Source: AC-32 sp963736055 (lineage in GTDB: Bacteria > Actinomycetota > Thermoleophilia > Gaiellales > Gaiellaceae). Taken from it: a DNA stretch of 64,000 nucleotides. The translations under genes and the position numbers were made by a program. The notes under the pieces were generated by a model. It was not told where the DNA came from. It did no database searches and worked only from the letters and a program-made list of their open reading frames with translations. Positions 60,393 through 64,000 of the stretch are shown piece by piece; position 1 is the first letter of the stretch; each line of letters starts with the position of its first letter. The stretch is taken from contig CAVTNM010000008.1 of assembly GCA_963736055.1 (NCBI GenBank), forward strand, positions 372,001 to 436,000, given 5' to 3'.

Positions 60393-60937
60393 GCCCTCTT
60401 GGCGCGTTCGCGGTACGCCGCAGCGGCGATCCGGTCTGCGCAGAGCTGGCAGCAATAGCGGCGGCTGCGGTTGCGGGAGCGATCGAGGTAGACGCAGCGG
60501 CACGGAAGCGCGTCGCAGACGCCGAAGCGCTCCCAGCCTTCGGTCTGGATCGCCACGAGCAATGCGGCCGCAACTCTCGGGGCGAGCCGGTCGGCGAGAT
60601 CGCGCGCCCGGCGCGGCTCGTACGAGAAGCGCCAGCCGCTCTTTTCCGGCCGCAGCTGGGGCACCGAGTCGGCGAGCAGGTCGTTCAGCGTCTCGACCGC
60701 CTCGGCCTCGGTGTCGGCTTCGAACACGCTGCGCACGCGGCGGCGCAGCGAGCGCACGCGCCTGAGGTCGCCTTCCGTCGCCACCCGCGATTCCCGCTCC
60801 AGGCCGTGCTGACCGAGGAACGTGCGCAGGTTCCCGACCCCGCTCAGGAACTCGGGTTCCTCGTCGAGGACGTCCCAGGTGTTCACGAGCCCGACGGCCA
60901 GGTCGATCTCGCGTTGCTGAAAATCTGCTCCGTTCAT
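60389..60937 (-). CDS. CGNR zinc-finger regulator (ABATE domain)
   Basis: A 182-residue protein with an N-terminal ABATE-type ligand domain (DLAVGLVNTWDVLDEEPEFL) and the C-terminal CGNR-type finger CRCVYLDRSRNRSRRYCCQLC. Such proteins are thought to be stress-responsive transcription factors. It is divergent from the OppB-like gene, and the 62-base gap carries an 8-base inverted repeat, a likely binding site. Its stop overlaps that of the PIG-V-like gene by 4 bases. Confidence 0.87.
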   Translation of the reverse strand: MNGADFQQREIDLAVGLVNTWDVLDEEPEFLSGVGNLRTFLGQHGLERESRVATEGDLRRVRSLRRRVRSVFEADTEAEAVETLNDLLADSVPQLRPEKSGWRFSYEPRRARDLADRLAPRVAAALLVAIQTEGWERFGVCDALPCRCVYLDRSRNRSRRYCCQLCADRIAAAAYRERAKRA

Positions 60938-60944
60938 GCTAAGT

Positions 60945-60980
60945 TCCGTCAGTAGCGTAGCCGTCTAAGGTCCTGACGGA
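60945..60980. promoter_or_regulatory. Inverted repeat between the CGNR regulator and oppB-like gene
   Basis: TCCGTCAG (60945-60952) and CTGACGGA (60973-60980), perfect 8-base arms 20 bases apart. It is a candidate operator for the CGNR regulator acting in both directions. Confidence 0.5.
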
Positions 60981-60999
60981 GAAGAACAAGGAGGCAACG

Positions 61000-61971
61000 G
61001 TGATTCGATACATCATCAGGCGGTTGCTCTGGGCGGTCGTCCTGTTCATCGCCGTAACCATCGTCACCTACATCATCTTCTTCGTCATCCCGGCCGACCC
61101 CGCCCGCGCATTCGCCGGGAAGAACCCGACGCACGATCAGATCGTCCGCGCCCGGCACTACCTCGGGATCGACAAACCCGTTCCCGTGCAGTATGCGCGC
61201 TTCCTCTGGCGGCTCACGTACCACCACTCGCTGGGGCGCTCGTTCGCAAACCGCGAGCCGGTGAACACGCTCGTCTTCTCTGCAGCTCCCGTGACTGCCT
61301 CCCTCGTGATCGGCGGCGCGGTCTTGTGGCTCCTCATTGCCCTCCCACTCGGGATCCTGTCCGCCATGAGACCGCGCTCGCTGTTAGACCGAAGCTCGAT
61401 GGTCTTCGTCCTGATCGGGGTCTCCGCGCACCCGGTCTGGATCGGGCTCATCCTCAGCTACTTCATCGGCTTCAGGTTCCATCTCACGCCGATCGCCGGC
61501 TATTGCGACTTCTTCAACCCGTCGGTCGGCGCCGACTGCGGCGGGCCGACGCAATGGGCCTACCACATGATCCTCCCCTGGATGACCTTCGCGTTGCTCT
61601 ACGCGGCGCTCTACGTGCGGATGATCCGCGCGAACGTGATGGAGGCGAAGCACGAGGACTACGTTCGCACCGCCCACGCCAAGGGGGCGTCCCAGGCCCG
61701 CGTGATGCGTGCCCACGTCCTGCGCAACGCCCTTCTGCCCATCGTGACGATCCTCGGCATGGACATCGGCTTCGCGCTCGGCGGAGCGATTTTCACCGAG
61801 TCGATCTACGGCCTGCCGGGGCTCGGCCACGTCTCGCTCCAGGGCCTCAACACCCTCGACCTGCCGACCGTGATGGGAGTCGTGGTCTTCGCGACCACGA
61901 TGATCATCCTGTTCAACCTGGTCGTGGACGTGCTCTACGCCTGGATCGACCCGCGAATCCGTTTGACTTAG
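61000..61971 (+). CDS. Peptide/nickel-type ABC transporter permease (OppB/DppB family)
   Basis: A 323-residue permease with six membrane segments and the EAA loop EAKHEDYVRTAHAKGASQAR that docks the ATPase. The start RYIIRRLLWAVVLFIAVTIV and the end YAWIDPRIRLT are family-typical, so the protein is complete. GTG 61000 follows AAGGAGG. Its usual partners (OppC, OppD, OppF, binding protein) are absent; the next gene is a sugar epimerase. It may rely on subunits encoded elsewhere. Confidence 0.9.
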   Translation: MIRYIIRRLLWAVVLFIAVTIVTYIIFFVIPADPARAFAGKNPTHDQIVRARHYLGIDKPVPVQYARFLWRLTYHHSLGRSFANREPVNTLVFSAAPVTASLVIGGAVLWLLIALPLGILSAMRPRSLLDRSSMVFVLIGVSAHPVWIGLILSYFIGFRFHLTPIAGYCDFFNPSVGADCGGPTQWAYHMILPWMTFALLYAALYVRMIRANVMEAKHEDYVRTAHAKGASQARVMRAHVLRNALLPIVTILGMDIGFALGGAIFTESIYGLPGLGHVSLQGLNTLDLPTVMGVVVFATTMIILFNLVVDVLYAWIDPRIRLT

Positions 61972-62116
61972 GAGGGTTTGGCGGGACGACGCTCGTCGCC
62001 GGATGGTCGTTCCGAGGCAAGGACGCAGGAGCGTTCGTACCTGGAAGGTACGCCGAGCGCCTCCTCGGGCGAACAGCGTGCTCCGGCGGACAGCCGGCGT
62101 TTCGTCAAGCCCTCCT
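61969..62116 (+). repeat. 148-base segment bounded by inverted repeats, structured interior
   Basis: Left arm TAGGAGGGTTTGGCGGGACG, right arm reverse-complement AGGAGGGCTTGACGAAACG, the mismatches in the plus-strand transcript being G-U compatible. Inside is a perfect stem CGTACC-TGGAA-GGTACG (62036-62052) and GACGA-CGC-TCGTC. The right half-site is identical at 21 of 24 positions to that at 36,970. This may be a miniature palindromic element or a structured leader of the epimerase gene. Confidence 0.55.
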
Positions 62117-62127
62117 GCACGTCGGCC

Positions 62128-63226
62128 GTGGCCGAGACCGTGCTCGTCACCGGCGGCGCCGGGTTCATAGGGTCGCACGTCGCGGACGAGCTGCTCCGCG
62201 CGGGCTACACCGTGCGAGCCCTCGACAGCCTCGTCGACCAGGTGCACGGTGACGGCGAGCGACCCGGCTATCTGAACGACGAGGTCGAGCTGATCACGGG
62301 CGACATCGGCGACGCGGGCGTCGTTCGCGGCGCGCTCGACGGTGTCGAGTCGGTGGTCCACCTGGCGGCCCGCGTCGGCGTCGGCCAGAGCATGTACACG
62401 CCGGGCGCCTACACGGCGGCCAACTCGCTCGGGACGGCGGTGCTCCTCGAAGCGCTGCTCGAGCGCCCCGTGCGCAAGCTCGTCGTGGCCTCGAGCATGA
62501 GCATCTACGGGGAGGGCGCCTACGAGCCTGCGCCGGCGGCCGAGCGGACGCGTGACCAACTAGAGCGCGGCGAATGGGAGCCTCGCGGGCCGGGCGGCGA
62601 GGAGCTGCGACCGGTGCCGACGCCCGAGGACAAGCAGCCCGCGCTTTCCTCGATCTACGCGCTCACGAAGTACGACCAGGAGCGGCTGTGCCTGCTCTAC
62701 GGCGCCGCGTACGACGTCCCGGTGGTTGCGCTTCGCTTCTTCAACGTCTACGGGCCGCGACAGGCTCTCTCGAACCCGTACACCGGCGCGCTCGCGATCT
62801 TCGCCTCGCGCCTGCTGAACGGCCGCGCACCCGTGATCTACGAGGACGGCGGCCAGCGGCGCGATTTCGTGCACGTCACCGACGCGGCCAGGGCCGTCCG
62901 GCTGGCGCTCGAGCAAGCAGGCGCCGACGGCCGGCCCGTGAACATCGGCAGCGGGCGGAGCGCGACGGTGCTCGAGATCGCGGCGGAGCTCGGGCGGGTT
63001 CTGGGCCGCGAGATCGAGCCAGAGATTCCTGGAAGCTTCCGGGCCGGCGACATCCGCCACTGCTTCGCCGACGTGACGCTCGCGCGGGAGGCGCTCGGGT
63101 TCGAAGCGGAGGTCACCGCTCGAGGAGGGAATGGCCGTCACTCGCGGCGTGGCTCGAGGGTCAGGCGCGACCGACCGTTTCGACGACGCGGCCGCCGAGC
63201 TCGCCGAACGCGGCCTCACCTCCTAG
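62128..63226 (+). CDS. dTDP-L-rhamnose 4-epimerase-like SDR, frameshifted near the end
   Basis: Extended SDR with VLVTGGAGFIGSHVADELL, VVASSMSIYGEGAY, the active-site YALTKYDQER and RFFNVYGPRQALSNPYTG. This combination matches dTDP-L-rhamnose 4-epimerases of the WbiB type, forming dTDP-6-deoxy-talose. From about 63,116 the C-terminus runs in other frames (LEEGMAV, then AWLEGQA, then TDRFDDAAAELAERGLTS) to the stop at 63224-63226, so several single-base errors are likely. GTG 62128 is the closest start. The product would feed a surface glycan. Confidence 0.82.
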
Positions 63227-64000
63227 AAGGTGAACGACAGATCGCGGATGTTGCTCGCGCCGATCAGCACGCCTCGGACGGTGACGAACAGCCGGCGGCC
63301 TCCGGGCGTCAGCTCGGTGGCAACGATCACCCGACCGTCTGTCCAGACGCCGATCTTTCCCGGCGGCGCCACTCCATCGCGGCGCGAGAGCGGCACGACG
63401 CGGTCGCCGAAGAGACGCACTAGCTCGGTCGCGGAGGGGCCGGGCTCCCCGCGGAGGATCGCTTTCCGGACCCGCCACATCTTCCTCGTCCTGACGAAGT
63501 AGGCGAGATCCCGGGCGGTGGCACGCTCGTCGAGATATCGCTTCGCCAGGGGCGTGAAGGGCACCTCGACCAGATCGTGCGTGCCTTCCTCGTCGTTCCA
63601 GTACCGGCCGTACGTCCCTGCGATCTCGCAGAAGTCGAACGGCGGAGAGGGCATCCCGCCGTGCTCGGTGTCCATCCGCATTCGCATCGCGGGCGCAAGT
63701 CGGGCGCTCTGGCCGCCGCCGAGATCCTTCCAACGATTCCCGCCGAAGGCCAAGGTCGAGCAGGTGAACACCACTCCCCCGCTGCTGTGGCGCGAGGAGC
63801 GCACGAGGCGCTCGTAGGCCTCGCTCTTGGTTGAGAGAAAGCGGAGCGCGACGACGCCGTTGCGATAGACATCGACCGTCGCGGCCGACGTCGACGCGTG
63901 TTGGAGCGGCACGCCACTCGGTAGGGACGCCGGCGGGGGGAACACGACGCGAGTGTCTCTCTTCGATGGAGGCGTGAACACGACGCCTTCGAGATGGAGG
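63223..64000 (-). CDS. Unknown protein, probably cut by the right edge
   Basis: Not recognised. At least 252 residues from a GTG at 63981, but the frame stays open to the window edge (LHLEGVVFTPPSK), so the true start is probably outside. It has two similar strands (GVVFTPPS and GVVFTCSTLAFGGN), a region FDFCEIAGTYGRYWNDEEGT and a beta-rich C-terminus KIGVWTDGRVIVATELT. No membrane segment. Its stop codon overlaps that of the convergent epimerase (CTAG). Confidence 0.6.
   Translation of the reverse strand, partial: LHLEGVVFTPPSKRDTRVVFPPPASLPSGVPLQHASTSAATVDVYRNGVVALRFLSTKSEAYERLVRSSRHSSGGVVFTCSTLAFGGNRWKDLGGGQSARLAPAMRMRMDTEHGGMPSPPFDFCEIAGTYGRYWNDEEGTHDLVEVPFTPLAKRYLDERATARDLAYFVRTRKMWRVRKAILRGEPGPSATELVRLFGDRVVPLSRRDGVAPPGKIGVWTDGRVIVATELTPGGRRLFVTVRGVLIGASNIRDLSFTF

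Overview
The window is GC-rich, densely packed DNA from a free-living actinobacterium-like organism. A single-membrane Flp/Tad pilus locus, a hopanoid operon, an archaeal-type FolE2, SWSDV-tailed subtilase and many start codons with no ribosome site all point to Actinobacteria, most likely class Thermoleophilia. That placement is inference from gene content, because there is no rRNA or tRNA gene here.

Layout. Positions 1-11,900 hold single housekeeping and accessory genes: a secreted animal-type haem peroxidase cut by the left edge, a zinc uptake operon (znuA-znuC-znuB) divergent from its Zur regulator across a perfect 25-base palindrome, a class III aminotransferase, two VOC proteins and a DHFR-like reductase. 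Positions 12,000-28,000 hold a membrane glycosyltransferase, rpoD, a type II-like asparaginase, fpg (whose 3' end occurs three times), two esterase-like hydrolases, an FMN oxidase, folE2, plsY, two divergent Fe/Mn superoxide dismutases, an ECF sigma/anti-sigma pair, UspA and a cation/proton antiporter. Positions 28,156-29,883 hold thyX interrupted by a 339-residue homing-endonuclease intein. Positions 29,900-40,000 hold sugar-nucleotide genes, a kynureninase-like aminotransferase, a repeat-tailed subtilase, a lytic transglycosylase and a copper (copCD) cluster. Positions 39,950-49,463 look like one long minus-strand operon: M15-like peptidase, DUF192, hpnC, hpnD, hpnE, shc, hpnH, hpnG, ispH, yjbQ. 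It runs from isoprenoid precursor supply to the C35 hopanoid side chain. Positions 49,841-59,188 are the Flp/Tad pilus operon (flp, tadE, tadG-like, cpaB, tadZ, tadA, a VWA-TadB fusion, tadC, coiled coil). The right end holds a PIG-V-like transferase, a CGNR regulator divergent from a lone OppB permease, and a dTDP-rhamnose epimerase-like gene.

Three themes cut across the window. First, at least ten clearly conserved genes are each broken by a shift equivalent to one extra base, always in the same direction; this looks like systematic insertion errors in the assembly. Second, at least thirteen genes carry a TAnnnT box 6-8 bases before an ATG/GTG, the signature of leaderless transcription. Third, two families of dispersed intergenic palindromes are present; one of them shows compensatory base changes in both hairpins.
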